Positions 35,499 through 45,992 of a stretch of DNA of 64,000 nucleotides are shown in pieces; position 1 is the stretch's first letter, and every line of letters starts with the position of its first letter. Source of the stretch: Mongoliitalea daihaiensis (GTDB lineage: Bacteria; Bacteroidota; Bacteroidia; Cytophagales; Cyclobacteriaceae); NCBI RefSeq assembly GCF_021596945.1, contig NZ_CP063779.1:4190001-4254000 (forward strand). Direction: 5' to 3'. The notes beneath the pieces were generated by a model. That model was given only the letters and a program-made list of their open reading frames with translations, did not search any database and was not told where the DNA came from. Made by a program: the position numbers and the translations under genes.

Positions 35499-38400
35499 AT
35501 GGCTGTGCTATCAAATTACTTTTTAAGTAACTCAAGCGTTAGAAAGTTACTCTTACTTATGCTGATTACTTTCAATTTTAGCATAGGTTCTCAGGCACAA
35601 AATGATAGTCCAATACCATTTAGACATAGAGTAGGTCAATCTGCACCCGAAGGAAATATTTACAGAATTAAGGGGGACTTTACCATGATCGGTAATTCCA
35701 ATCTGAGGATGTTAAACTATACTGACTCTTCCCACAATTCACTAGATCAGGCCATCTACATAGATATAGACAATGATCCAAGTACATTTAATTCCTCCTC
35801 AGCTACCTTAGTTTTTTCAGAAGAAAATGATGCTGACCCCAACTGTTCGGAAATCCGTTATGCGGGCCTTTATTGGTCTGGAAGAACTATTCTTGGATCA
35901 GGTGTTAATTTTGATATCACCAAAAATACTATCCCAGGAGAAACAAAAACCTTTATTAATGAAGAGGTTATCCTTAGTGGATTAGATGATGACCAAAATG
36001 AATATTTAGGATTAAGTATACTCAAGTTTGTGGATGAAACCGGAGAAGTAAATACAATATCATTTTCTGTATTGGATTCACTCGGTAATTTTATAATTGC
36101 TTTTCTTTTTGAAAACGGAAGCTCCGTCAAATACTCCATCGATGGAAATAATTACAATGACGTTGAAAACTTAGAGTTAGCAACTGAGGACGGTGTCATC
36201 ACTGCAACATTTGACTCAATCCACATGATACGTGATGAGTTGACGTTTTCATTTGGTAAACTCTCTATTGAGGAAAAATATGAAAGTGCATCTACTAATT
36301 CAGAAAACACCCTGGTCCACATAGTTTTCAATGGAAGTCATACCTTTTTTTTACCATTTACGAATAGCTTGGACAAAAGAAAAGTTAAATTAAAAGGACC
36401 TAATTCCAGCAATTACACCGAAATCATAGCTGATGGGAATGCTCTCCTTTTTCCTCAGGAAGCGTATGCTGAAATTTTTGTAGGGTACGCTGATATCACT
36501 GATTATGTGAAGCAACAAGGACTTGGGGAATATACAGTAGCTGATATAGCTTTACACGAAAGTTACTCCGACCAAACGGGATTCTTTGGCAGCTGGGGTA
36601 TTATTGTGATTTATCAAAACTCCAAGATGAGCTGGAGAGACATCACCATATTTGATGGGTATTCCTTTGTTGAGGCTAAGAATGGGCAAGAAAATACCCT
36701 AGAACTAGAAATCAGTGGATTTGGAACAGTAAACTCGGGTCCGGTAGCTCTAAAACTTGGCTTGATGGCAGGAGAAGGCGATAGACCAACAGGAGGGGAT
36801 TTCTTTGAAATTATCGATCAAAAAGGTGATTGGGTCAGGTTAAGTCATCCTAAAAACACCCCTGACAACTTTTTCAATTCCACTATCTATACGCCTGTAA
36901 AAAATTCATTAAACCAACTTGTCCCTACTCCAAGATATCCGAATTTAATTAATAACGTTGGCGTGGATATCGTCCAATGGGACATAGAAAATCCTGACAA
37001 CAGTATCCTCACCAATAACCAAACCAGCACGCGATTCCGCTTTGGTACGAGGCAAGATTTATATACCATTTACAATCTGGCGTTTTCTGTTTTAAGTTAT
37101 ATTCCAGAGATACAAGTTCTCAATCAAGTAAGTCAGATCAATGGCACTACTGTCTCTACAGACCCAGCTGTAGCACCAGGAGACGAAATTACTTACACTG
37201 CTGAAATCCGAAACTTAGGTACAGAGGAAGTTAAGGACGGCAAAATCACCATACCTCTACCCTACACAACTACCTTCGTTTCTGCTACCACTATCCCTAG
37301 CAATTATGGGAGCGTTATCTTTGATCCTAGTATGGGGGTAAACGGAACTATTATTTGGGAAATTGGTGAGATTCCATTACCAGAATCTAGTAATGATATC
37401 ATCGCCACCCTAGTTTACACGGTGAAAGTGACCGAAGATTGTTCGATTTTGACTTTAGCAAGCTGTGAAAGCAATGTAACGATGGAAGGCTTTGTCTCCG
37501 GGATAGGCAAAAATTCAGGAAATGAATTCACTAATTTACCCTTCGTTTATGAAATCAAAGAAGGATTATGTGAAGGAGAAGAGATCAATACACCGCTCAA
37601 AATCCCAATTATCAATCGTGCGGAGTTTGTTGCTGCCAATTGTCCGGAATTCAATGATTTTTCTGGTATAAACACCACAGATTTACCTGTTTTCTGTCTA
37701 GGTGATGTTCCTATTGATTTGATCAATCTTATTAAACCAAGTAATCCCCATAGTCAAATTTATTTTTACACGCAGGAAATAGGTGGAACACCGTTGAAAA
37801 ATTACCTAGTAAACACCTACATGGTAGGACTGACTACCATTTGGGCTGCCCAAGGCTTGGATAGTGAATGTACTGGCCCAAGAGTTCCTTTGAAAATAGA
37901 GGTAATAGCTAAGTCTCCTGCACCACATGTAGAAAACAGAATGATCTGTTTGGGTACTAGCGAAGCCGGTTTTCAAATAACTCAGCATGACGGCTATGAG
38001 CTCAACTACTACTTAGACGATTCTCCACTTTCTTCTCCGCTAGGAAGCATTCCAAGTATCGACCCTACAAAACCAGGACTCTATCATATCTGGGTCAGTC
38101 AATTCAAAGATGGGGAATGTGAAAGTGATCGGGTAAAGGCCGAAACAAGGGTGTATGATTGTAATTTAGTTCCGAGTATCTCCATAGAAATAGAACCTGA
38201 TATCAAACTATATACATACGAGGGACAAATCATCACCTTTACTATAACTGTAAGCAATACTGGAGGAATTCCGTTAACAAACATCCGAGTTCCAGAAGAT
38301 CTCACTGGAAACGAATGGACAATTCCAGAACTTTTACCCGGCGAATCCCGCAGTTTTACCTTTACATACCCCATTTCATTGTATGATGCACATACTACTT

Positions 38401-39776
38401 CCGTGCAAGCTTCTGCATCTGCTAATGGAATGAGTTTCTTAGGAAATGTATTTTCCTATAACTATACAGTTATTTACCGTTTACCTGACTATTTTAAGGA
38501 TTATCAAGTGACGACTATATTCGCAAAATGTATCCCTAATCAGAATAACACCGGCACATTAATTATCAAATTCAGTGAAATTAATGTCACCGGGCATATC
38601 GAACTCTTTGAGGATGGAAAGTCTGTATATAAAAGCTATTTCGACCCTACCGATGAACTAAGAGTCGAGATTAAACCAGGAAATTATCAAATCGGATTCA
38701 GCACCTTTTATGGATTGGAAATAATCAGTACCGACATTTATACCATTGAAGGCCCTGCAACGGCGAGATTTGAGTTAGTGGAAGATGATGTTTATGCATG
38801 TACTGCTTATACACTTTTACCCTTATCAGAAGAAAGCCTGATCTATGATGTTTTTGACCCTACGGGTAGCATAATTCCCCAAGAAAGTTCTGGAGGATAC
38901 CTGTTGACATTATCCGGAAAGTACAGAGTCATTGGCAAGGATCCTGAGGGAGTCAAATGTAGTGTTGAAAAATCAATGCAAGTCACGATTCCAGCCGTGG
39001 ATACTATCGACTTAATCATTGGATCTTTTTGCCAAAATGATTACTTCACTACTGTTGAAATTACAGAAACGACACTTGGCGACCAAATCCAATGGTCAAG
39101 CCAATCAACTGATGGTTGGGTTCCTATGACAGCATTTGATGAACAGAGGACTATAGAACTAACTGAACCAGGTACCTATTTAGTAACCAAGACCAATCCA
39201 AGTGGGTGTATCGTTGGAAGAAGAGAATTTATAGTGGCTAGAACTCAACAATCCCCTCCTAACATGGCTGCACTGTATACCATTTGCCCTACCAAACAAG
39301 GCAGTCAGACTATTTCCATTTCGAATCAATTCAAAGACCATGTTTGGTTTTTTGAGGATAAAGTTATCAGCGAGGATGCACAAGTCAGACCTACGGAGGC
39401 AGGCCGATATACATTGCTGGCGGCAGACATGACCGGTTGTGCTTTTTCTGTGGAGTTTGATGTTGAAATCACTTGTGAACCAACCTTAATTTATTCAAAT
39501 GCTATCAAACTCGGCGCAGAAAACCAAGGTTTAATCCTGTATCCTGACAATCTTATCGGAAGTATTTCTATCCAAGTCTTCAATCGCTGGGGCGAACTCA
39601 TCTACTCTTGCCTAGACTCCTCCCCTACAAACCGAGCACCCTCTTTATGCTTTTGGGATGGTACCGTTAATGGTAAAGATGCTATAACAGGAAGTTACTC
39701 ACTCTTGATAAAATATACCCTCAAAGGAGAAGATAAAATACATACTATACGGGATATGATTATGGTCCTACAATAA
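35499..39776 (+). CDS. Large T9SS type B surface protein with DUF11 domains
   Basis: 1425 aa. Signal peptide to about residue 34 (SIGSQAQ). An N-terminal domain (40-520) with ADITDYVKQQGLGEYTVAD and GSWGIIVIYQN, seen in many Bacteroidota surface proteins, two DUF11-like Ig modules (about 530-640, PAVAPGDEITYTAEIRNLGT; about 895-990, EGQIITFTITVSNTGG), further Ig-like repeats, and a C-terminal gliding-associated domain (about 1330-1425, VFNRWGELIYS, CFWDGTVNGKDA) that acts as type B T9SS sorting signal. Predicted adhesin secreted to the surface. T9SS machinery is not in the window. Confidence 0.85.
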   Translation: MAVLSNYFLSNSSVRKLLLLMLITFNFSIGSQAQNDSPIPFRHRVGQSAPEGNIYRIKGDFTMIGNSNLRMLNYTDSSHNSLDQAIYIDIDNDPSTFNSSSATLVFSEENDADPNCSEIRYAGLYWSGRTILGSGVNFDITKNTIPGETKTFINEEVILSGLDDDQNEYLGLSILKFVDETGEVNTISFSVLDSLGNFIIAFLFENGSSVKYSIDGNNYNDVENLELATEDGVITATFDSIHMIRDELTFSFGKLSIEEKYESASTNSENTLVHIVFNGSHTFFLPFTNSLDKRKVKLKGPNSSNYTEIIADGNALLFPQEAYAEIFVGYADITDYVKQQGLGEYTVADIALHESYSDQTGFFGSWGIIVIYQNSKMSWRDITIFDGYSFVEAKNGQENTLELEISGFGTVNSGPVALKLGLMAGEGDRPTGGDFFEIIDQKGDWVRLSHPKNTPDNFFNSTIYTPVKNSLNQLVPTPRYPNLINNVGVDIVQWDIENPDNSILTNNQTSTRFRFGTRQDLYTIYNLAFSVLSYIPEIQVLNQVSQINGTTVSTDPAVAPGDEITYTAEIRNLGTEEVKDGKITIPLPYTTTFVSATTIPSNYGSVIFDPSMGVNGTIIWEIGEIPLPESSNDIIATLVYTVKVTEDCSILTLASCESNVTMEGFVSGIGKNSGNEFTNLPFVYEIKEGLCEGEEINTPLKIPIINRAEFVAANCPEFNDFSGINTTDLPVFCLGDVPIDLINLIKPSNPHSQIYFYTQEIGGTPLKNYLVNTYMVGLTTIWAAQGLDSECTGPRVPLKIEVIAKSPAPHVENRMICLGTSEAGFQITQHDGYELNYYLDDSPLSSPLGSIPSIDPTKPGLYHIWVSQFKDGECESDRVKAETRVYDCNLVPSISIEIEPDIKLYTYEGQIITFTITVSNTGGIPLTNIRVPEDLTGNEWTIPELLPGESRSFTFTYPISLYDAHTTSVQASASANGMSFLGNVFSYNYTVIYRLPDYFKDYQVTTIFAKCIPNQNNTGTLIIKFSEINVTGHIELFEDGKSVYKSYFDPTDELRVEIKPGNYQIGFSTFYGLEIISTDIYTIEGPATARFELVEDDVYACTAYTLLPLSEESLIYDVFDPTGSIIPQESSGGYLLTLSGKYRVIGKDPEGVKCSVEKSMQVTIPAVDTIDLIIGSFCQNDYFTTVEITETTLGDQIQWSSQSTDGWVPMTAFDEQRTIELTEPGTYLVTKTNPSGCIVGRREFIVARTQQSPPNMAALYTICPTKQGSQTISISNQFKDHVWFFEDKVISEDAQVRPTEAGRYTLLAADMTGCAFSVEFDVEITCEPTLIYSNAIKLGAENQGLILYPDNLIGSISIQVFNRWGELIYSCLDSSPTNRAPSLCFWDGTVNGKDAITGSYSLLIKYTLKGEDKIHTIRDMIMVLQ

Positions 39777-39923
39777 GTTAAAAAAGCATCCTCGTATTAG
39801 TTTAAGTTCAGTAATCAAACCTCTCTTTTTTTCTCCTGATAAAAAGTGTATATTCAACACTTCACGATTTTCCCTAGAAAAAATAGTGAATTCAGAAATT
39901 CAATAAACCTAACCTTCAAACCT

Positions 39924-41252
39924 ATGAACACCAGAAGAAAATTTTTGCAAAAAAGCCTACTTGCCACCGCAGGCCTGAGTATGCCTACCCTAGTAACAGC
40001 AGATGAATTTTTCAGAAGCTATGGCCGCATTCCCGCCAGTGACCAATTGAATGTGGGAGTCATTGGCTGTAAAGGTATGGGCTGGTCCAATATGAGTGCC
40101 TTGTTGAAAAACCCAGCGGTTAACTGCATTGCCTTGGCTGATATTGATCAGCAAGTATTGGATCAACGCTCAGGAGACGTAGTAAAAGCAAGAGGCAAGA
40201 AACCTACCCTGTATAAGGATTATCGCAAAATGCTGGAAAATAAGGATATTGATGTGGTCGTCATTGGCACGCCAGACCATTGGCACTGTCTAAACCTCAT
40301 CGATAGCTTGGAAGCAGGCAAGCATGCTTATGTAGAAAAACCTCTTGCCAATTCCATTGAAGAGTGTCAACTCATGGTAAAGGCCACTGAGAAATATGGG
40401 AAAATGGTACAAGTTGGGCAATGGCAACGCAGTGGCTCTCAATACAGTCAAGCTATTGATTTTGTAAAGTCCGGTCAATTGGGAAATATCCGACTCGTCA
40501 AATGCTGGGCCTATCAGGGCTGGATGAAGCCTGTTCCGATCAAAAATGACAGCGCTATACCTGCAGGAGTCGACTACAATATGTGGCTAGGCCCTGCCCC
40601 CAAGCGTGCTTTCAATGAAAATCGCTTTCATTTCAATTTCCGTTGGTTTTGGGATTATGCAGGTGGATTGATGACCGACTGGGGTGTTCATGAACTAGAT
40701 ATTGCCCTATTCGCAATGGGTGCATCCGCTCCTAAGTCAGTGATGGCTTCCGGTGGTAAACTCGCCTACCCAGATGATGCTTCCGAAACTCCCGATACCT
40801 TGCAAGCTGTCTATGAATACGATGGTTTCAATCTTTTATGGGAACATGCCACAGGTATTGACGGTGGCAACTATGGCTATGGAGAAGGCATTGCATTTAT
40901 CGGTAACAACGCCACATTGGTTGTCAACAGAGGGGGCTGGGAGGTTATTTCTGAAAAAGATAATGGAGTAGCTCGAACAGAAGCTATTCAAAAAGTGAGA
41001 CCCGAAGGCAATGCCTTGGAAAAACACATGGAAAACTTTTTACAAGCGATCAAAAGCGATGATGCTTCTCTCTTAAATTGTGGAGTAGAGACTGGAAGTG
41101 TCGCAGCTATCAATGCGCACATGGGCAACATTGCCTTTAAGACAGGTCAGAAAATTTACTGGGATCAGGAAAAATCCTTATTCACCAATACCGAAGCCAA
41201 TAAACTAGTCAAGGCTGAGTATCACAATGGATGGAAATTACCTCAAGTATAG
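39924..41252 (+). CDS. Gfo/Idh/MocA family oxidoreductase with Tat-like signal
   Basis: 442 aa from MNTRRKFLQKSLLATAGL, a twin-arginine signal; the longer upstream frame is non-coding. The NAD(P)-binding fold starts at LNVGVIGCKGMGWSNM, and the family EKP motif is in AYVEKPLANS. The C-terminal domain includes FRWFWDYAGGLMTDWGVHELD with a likely catalytic His. Such Tat-exported members in Bacteroidota act on sugars or inositols; the substrate is unknown. Monocistronic. Confidence 0.92.
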   Translation: MNTRRKFLQKSLLATAGLSMPTLVTADEFFRSYGRIPASDQLNVGVIGCKGMGWSNMSALLKNPAVNCIALADIDQQVLDQRSGDVVKARGKKPTLYKDYRKMLENKDIDVVVIGTPDHWHCLNLIDSLEAGKHAYVEKPLANSIEECQLMVKATEKYGKMVQVGQWQRSGSQYSQAIDFVKSGQLGNIRLVKCWAYQGWMKPVPIKNDSAIPAGVDYNMWLGPAPKRAFNENRFHFNFRWFWDYAGGLMTDWGVHELDIALFAMGASAPKSVMASGGKLAYPDDASETPDTLQAVYEYDGFNLLWEHATGIDGGNYGYGEGIAFIGNNATLVVNRGGWEVISEKDNGVARTEAIQKVRPEGNALEKHMENFLQAIKSDDASLLNCGVETGSVAAINAHMGNIAFKTGQKIYWDQEKSLFTNTEANKLVKAEYHNGWKLPQV

Positions 41253-41476
41253 CTTTCTTATACTTTTTCTTTTTTTGGATAAATAATAAAAAACAAAACT
41301 GCTACCAATAAAACTGCAAAGCCTTACTGAGGAGGTCTTTTCCCATCCCACTGGTAAGGATTATAGAAACATATAATTTTTGTCATCCTCTTCTATGACT
41401 TTATTTTTCTTGAATGGTTAAATAAAAAGGAACCATATAAGGAATGTAAAAGCATAGAGGTTTTAATCTACTTCAC

Positions 41477-42109
41477 TTAATACAACTCTAATAAAATCCC
41501 AATACTACCACGTACATCAGTTGCTCGCTCCAAATAAGGCCTGTCAAATGCGTTGATAACAAGCTGATTTCCCCGAAAAATTCCTGAACCAATCGCTCCA
41601 GTGAGATAGACTCGATGAATTTGAGGCTCTTTAAGCAGTTGGTATTTGACTCCAATATTCCCATAAAAATGCTGATAATCGAGCAGAAAGCGTTGAGGAC
41701 TTTCTCCATGCACCACCACTAGTGCCCCATACCCTATATCTGTTCGAACTTGAAATTTTTCAACAATAGGAATATCATAAAAAATAAATATCCCCGAATC
41801 CCGAAAGCGTGTACGTTCAAAGAATCCCCCAAGAAACTGATTATCCAAAATCTTGGCTCCCTGAGCACCTGCAAATAGGCCAATTCCTGGATAGCCTTCA
41901 AAACCAAATGTCATTTTAAGTTGATAACCGGGGTTGATTTGATACGTATCGGCCAAATAGCTTCCACTTATAAAATTTCTGTAAGTCCCCTCCAAAGCAA
42001 ACCCAAACAAGACAGCAGGTTTCTTTTGGTTAATTCCTGTAGTCTGGGCAAGTAAAACTTGACCTATCAAGCAAATAAATACACTTAAAGAAAGTAAAAA
42101 CCGCTTCAT
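41477..42109 (-). CDS. Predicted outer membrane beta-barrel protein
   Basis: 210 aa with signal peptide ending VLLAQ and alternating strands (GYQLKMTFGFEGYPGIGLFAGAQ; VYLTGAIGSGIF), ending in an aromatic residue (GILLELY) as barrel proteins do. Overlaps the upstream lipoprotein by four bases (ATGA). No specific family recognised. Confidence 0.7.
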   Translation of the reverse strand: MKRFLLSLSVFICLIGQVLLAQTTGINQKKPAVLFGFALEGTYRNFISGSYLADTYQINPGYQLKMTFGFEGYPGIGLFAGAQGAKILDNQFLGGFFERTRFRDSGIFIFYDIPIVEKFQVRTDIGYGALVVVHGESPQRFLLDYQHFYGNIGVKYQLLKEPQIHRVYLTGAIGSGIFRGNQLVINAFDRPYLERATDVRGSIGILLELY

Positions 42110-42537
42110 GGTCTCAGTAATTGGATTAATCCTACATTGACCACTCCATCTGCACCTCTCTGGCCATCGCTTACAGGGTAAATAGATTGGGTAAACTCTT
42201 GGTCAAATTGCTCAAACAGAAGTAATTCAGGTTCTGATGCTTTAATTCCGTAAAAAGCATCAAAATTCCTTCTTGGAACAATAAATCTAAATTCCCCAAG
42301 CGCATTCGTTCGCTGTTCGTAGATTATTCGATCAAATGTCATTTCCCCTTCTCTATTCCACCAATCAGGATTTTCTACAAAAAATAATTCCACTCCTGCG
42401 ATGGGCCTTCCATCCGCATCTACAATCGCACCCAAAAACGTGGTGAAGTTATTGTTTTCAAACTCCTTACAAGCTGTTATAACAATCCCTAGCAAAACCA
42501 CGATCACACTATATACAATCAACCGATGCCTCATCAT
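42106..42537 (-). CDS. Carboxypeptidase-regulatory-like lipoprotein
   Basis: 143 aa. Signal with lipobox VITAC at about residue 23, then an Ig/transthyretin-like fold with FLGAIVDADGRPIAGVELFF and NALGEFRFIVPR. Probably a surface or periplasmic accessory of the beta-barrel with which it overlaps by four bases (ATGA). Function unknown. Confidence 0.75.
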   Translation of the reverse strand: MMRHRLIVYSVIVVLLGIVITACKEFENNNFTTFLGAIVDADGRPIAGVELFFVENPDWWNREGEMTFDRIIYEQRTNALGEFRFIVPRRNFDAFYGIKASEPELLLFEQFDQEFTQSIYPVSDGQRGADGVVNVGLIQLLRP

Positions 42538-42798
42538 TCAACTAATTAAAATCGACTAAATATACTGTTTAAAATCAATATTCACGAATCCCAACCAAAA
42601 ACCTTCCATATTTGCCCGTATCTTTCCAAGCAAGTTGATAGTATCTGGCTGTAAAAAAATTAAGTTCCACAAAACACCCTTCTATCATTCTGATTAAAAG
42701 CATTTTAAACTATCTTGAAAAAAAATTTCAGAATTTTTAACATTCCCATGCAACCTTCTTTCCAACTTCTGTATCTACCTATTTGAACCCAAACCAAT

Positions 42799-43368
42799 AT
42801 GTTTTTTCGAAAAAGCTACCATACAGAAGACGAACTCTTGGAAGGTTGCCAAAATGGCGACAAAAAGGCCCAACGAGCCCTGTATGAGCGCTATTCTTCG
42901 AGATTCTTTGCCATATGTCTTCGCTACACCAAAGATCGCTTTGTAGCTGAAGATGTCTTGGTAGAAGGATTTATGAAAATTTTCGAAAGACTACATCAGT
43001 TTGAAAACAAAGGAAGCTTTGAAGGCTGGATGAAAAAAATCATGGTGACACAGGCATTGTTGAAACTTCGATCTAACAAACATCTCAACATGGAGGTGCT
43101 GATCGATGAAAATTGGCAGCAAGACAGCAGCAGCTATGAAATCAACCACTTGGAAGCAGAAGATTTACTGGCACTGATAGCTGAATTACCTGTGGGCTAT
43201 CGAACGGTATTCAACCTCTATGCAATTGAAGGATATTCCCATCAGGAAATTGCAAGCCTCTTGGGAATCACGGAATCAACCTCCAAATCCCAATTAAACA
43301 GAGCAAGAGGAGTATTGAAAGAAAAAATTGCAGATCAACAACAGAAGGAAAGGAGCATCAATGGCTAA
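42799..43368 (+). CDS. ECF-type RNA polymerase sigma factor
   Basis: 189 aa. Region 2 (about 20-90, ERYSSRFFAICLRYTKDRFVAEDVLVEGFMKIF) and region 4 (about 120-180, LPVGYRTVFNLYAIEGYSHQEIASLLGITESTSKSQLNRAR) are complete. First gene of a five-gene unit; the next gene looks like its membrane partner. Likely directs transcription of the barrel/DUF4097 operon behind it. Confidence 0.93.
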   Translation: MFFRKSYHTEDELLEGCQNGDKKAQRALYERYSSRFFAICLRYTKDRFVAEDVLVEGFMKIFERLHQFENKGSFEGWMKKIMVTQALLKLRSNKHLNMEVLIDENWQQDSSSYEINHLEAEDLLALIAELPVGYRTVFNLYAIEGYSHQEIASLLGITESTSKSQLNRARGVLKEKIADQQQKERSING

Positions 43369-44101
43369 GGAACAACATCAATTCGACTCATATTTCAAGC
43401 AAAAACTTGAAAACCACACCGAAAGCCCCTCCCAACTCGCTTGGGAACGGATTGAAGATGGATTGGGAAAGCCCGAGAAAAAGGTATTTATCGGATGGTA
43501 CGTAGCTGCTTCTTTGGTGCTGCTCATGGGACTGGGTTATCTCCTGCTGAGACAAGGATCTATGGATGGTACCTTTGTGGAAGAAAATTTGGTTTCGCAA
43601 CAATTGGAAGAGCTGAGCAATGTGGATGAAACTTCCCTCAGCTCAACTGAAGCTACTTCTGAAATTACTCCAACCTCCTCAGAATCAACTACGGAAATTA
43701 GGTCTGCTGAAACAAGCAAAGCATCCAAACCTCAAGTGATGAAAGAGACAGCTCCTGTAATTGAAAGTATCCCTGAAACCATCGCACTGCTGGAAGTAGA
43801 AGAAGAATTAATCATCGGTCTTCCGGAATTAGTGCTCCCTGAGCTAACAGTGGATCAAACCATTGCTTTGGTAGATCCAAAAATCACACCTACGATCGAA
43901 GAGGAGCCATCTTATACAGTAATCATCCGTTCTTCCGGCATAAAAGCTGAGGCATCTAAGGATAACATAATCGATGAATTAGAAAACAAAGTAGATAAAA
44001 TCGGGGGCTTTATCAGCCGCGGATTTGCAGACCTGCAGGATGCCAAATCCAACCTATTTGCCCTCAATACCCCTAGAAGAAAAGAAACCAACACAAATTG
44101 A
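43361..44101 (+). CDS. Probable anti-sigma-like single-pass membrane protein
   Basis: 246 aa from MAKEQHQFDSYFKQKLENH, overlapping the sigma gene by eight bases. An acidic/amphipathic cytoplasmic part (1-40, with SPSQLAWERIEDGL), one membrane helix (about 46-65, WYVAASLVLLMGLGYLLL) and a long low-complexity Ser/Thr/Glu-rich periplasmic part. It lacks a recognisable zinc anti-sigma motif; the anti-sigma role comes from position and topology, as in other Bacteroidota ECF operons. Confidence 0.75.
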   Translation: MAKEQHQFDSYFKQKLENHTESPSQLAWERIEDGLGKPEKKVFIGWYVAASLVLLMGLGYLLLRQGSMDGTFVEENLVSQQLEELSNVDETSLSSTEATSEITPTSSESTTEIRSAETSKASKPQVMKETAPVIESIPETIALLEVEEELIIGLPELVLPELTVDQTIALVDPKITPTIEEEPSYTVIIRSSGIKAEASKDNIIDELENKVDKIGGFISRGFADLQDAKSNLFALNTPRRKETNTN

Positions 44102-44114
44102 AAATCATCAACAC

Positions 44115-45161
44115 ATGAAAAAATACATCTTAGTGATTTGCTTAATGGCCTTAGTAAAAATGGCCTTTGGAAATACGCCTGAGAAACTCACAAGCATTTA
44201 TGATGAGTTTAGAGCACCCCAAGACACCATCATTGTGGAATTTGGAAAGTCTGGTAAAATCATGGTTATCGTTGACAACAAGGAAGACTTTGAACGCCTC
44301 AAAAAAATGAATGTCAACCAAATCATCTCCGAGTTAGACTTAGCAGTCGATGAAAAAACAGGTGAGTTGGTAGTCGTGGAAATTCAAAATAAGAAAGGTA
44401 CGAAGGAAGTGGTCCGCGTGTCAGAGAATGGATTGGAAACCGAAGTAAATGTGGGCGGTATTCGCATCAGTGTTGACGAACGTGGCCCTGACACCAAAGT
44501 AAAAGTTGAGACAGGTACCCGTAAAAAATCAGACCCTCCATTTCGCACCTACTTCAACTTGGATTTAGGAATCAACAGTTACTTGAATTCAGAGGGGAGC
44601 TTCCCTACCTCCTCTTCTCCTTACGCTACCCGCGGCTGGGGCAGTTGGAACATTGGTCTAAACTGGATGGCCTCCCAACGAATCAGCAAGGGCTTTTACT
44701 GGGATTTAGGATTAGGCGTACAGTGGTACAATTTCAAGTTTGAAAATCGCGACTTTCAGGCATTGAGAGGGGATGGAGAAATCGACTTTATCCAACGCAC
44801 CGATGTAGCAGGGTTCAAAAGCAAGATTTCCGCTTCCTATTTGACTGCACAAAGTTTATTCCGCCTTGATTTTGGCAGAATGAATGATAAAGGAGATAAA
44901 GGTATCAAAGTAGCTGTAGGACCGTATGCCGGTTACCGATTGGGAGGACGAAGCAAGTATGTGTACCGTCCTTTAGATGGTGGTGGCCGCAGAAAAGAAC
45001 ACCTACCAACTGGAATCTATCTTAACAACTTCAGATATGGCGTTCGAGGAGAAGTAGGAGTAGGACGTGTAAAATTCTTCTCAACCTATGACCTCAATAC
45101 CTTATTCCAAGAAGGAGCAGGTCCTGAATTACATCCAATCACATTCGGTATTGTATTTTAA
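44115..45161 (+). CDS. Exported beta-barrel protein, paralogue 1
   Basis: 348 aa from MKKYILVICLMALVKMAFG. After a signal peptide and a soluble part (20-150, DTIIVEFGKSGKIMVIVDN) comes a predicted outer membrane barrel (about 160-348) with LDLGINSYLNSEGS, GWGSWNIGLNWM, FKSKISASYLTAQS, GPYAGYRLGGRSKYVYR and a C-terminal HPITFGIVF. The barrel part is clearly paralogous to the next gene. Function unknown. Confidence 0.8.
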   Translation: MKKYILVICLMALVKMAFGNTPEKLTSIYDEFRAPQDTIIVEFGKSGKIMVIVDNKEDFERLKKMNVNQIISELDLAVDEKTGELVVVEIQNKKGTKEVVRVSENGLETEVNVGGIRISVDERGPDTKVKVETGTRKKSDPPFRTYFNLDLGINSYLNSEGSFPTSSSPYATRGWGSWNIGLNWMASQRISKGFYWDLGLGVQWYNFKFENRDFQALRGDGEIDFIQRTDVAGFKSKISASYLTAQSLFRLDFGRMNDKGDKGIKVAVGPYAGYRLGGRSKYVYRPLDGGGRRKEHLPTGIYLNNFRYGVRGEVGVGRVKFFSTYDLNTLFQEGAGPELHPITFGIVF

Positions 45162-45173
45162 TCAAACAACACT

Positions 45174-45980
45174 ATGAAGATTACTATAACCAACTATTTA
45201 CTACTGCTATTGAGTGTATTTTCTTGGGTGGGAACTGTCTCCGCCCAAGATTCCACAACAACAGAATCGAAAACCGTTCTTAAAGAAAAAAATTACAGAC
45301 TATTTGGGAGTGAGTGGGAGTATAAAAAATACGATGATGGAACCATGTCTTTTTTAAATACTTTCAGTGATGACGAACCTGTAAAAATAAAAGTAAAAAA
45401 AACAGAGACCTCACTCAATTTCGATTTGGGTATCAATCAGTGGATACCAGGTGGATCTGCTCCTCAGGTCAAGCCTTGGGGAAGTTGGGCTTTTGGAATC
45501 AATTATGGGGTTCGAAGAAAAATCGGTAATCATTTCTCCATCAAACCTTTGCTTGGAGTCAATTGGTACAATTTTAAATTTGAGGACCGAAATCTCCAAG
45601 CCTTGAGAGGACCGAATGGAATTGTATTTGAAGAATTCCAAGCAGGCGGAGGTACCAAATCAAAGATTTCTGCTTCTTATGCCAACTTAACACTCATGAA
45701 TTATTTCCATAGTAAAAATGAGAATTTCCGAATCGGTATCGGACCCTATGCGGGAGTTCGCTTAGGAGGACGAGGTAAATTTGTTTATCAGGATGAAGAC
45801 AACCGAAGGAATAAGGAATTCCAACGCGCAAATATGTTTGCCAATGACTTTCGTTACGGGGTTCGAGGCGAAGTTGGCGTAGGAAAAGTTGATATGTTTA
45901 TCAACTATGACCTCAACGAACATTTTCAATCAACTAAAGGACCTCAGGTCAATACAATCAGTTTTGGTATCATTTTATAA
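45174..45980 (+). CDS. Exported beta-barrel protein, paralogue 2
   Basis: 268 aa, signal peptide ending VSAQD. The barrel shares FDLGINQW, WGSWAFGINYG, NLQALRGPNG, KSKISASYANL, GPYAGVRLGGRGKFVYQ and the end NTISFGIIL with the preceding paralogue but lacks most of the soluble N-terminal part. A 12-base gap separates the two, a tandem duplication within an operon. Confidence 0.8.
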   Translation: MKITITNYLLLLLSVFSWVGTVSAQDSTTTESKTVLKEKNYRLFGSEWEYKKYDDGTMSFLNTFSDDEPVKIKVKKTETSLNFDLGINQWIPGGSAPQVKPWGSWAFGINYGVRRKIGNHFSIKPLLGVNWYNFKFEDRNLQALRGPNGIVFEEFQAGGGTKSKISASYANLTLMNYFHSKNENFRIGIGPYAGVRLGGRGKFVYQDEDNRRNKEFQRANMFANDFRYGVRGEVGVGKVDMFINYDLNEHFQSTKGPQVNTISFGIIL

Positions 45981-45992
45981 AACAGCACAATC

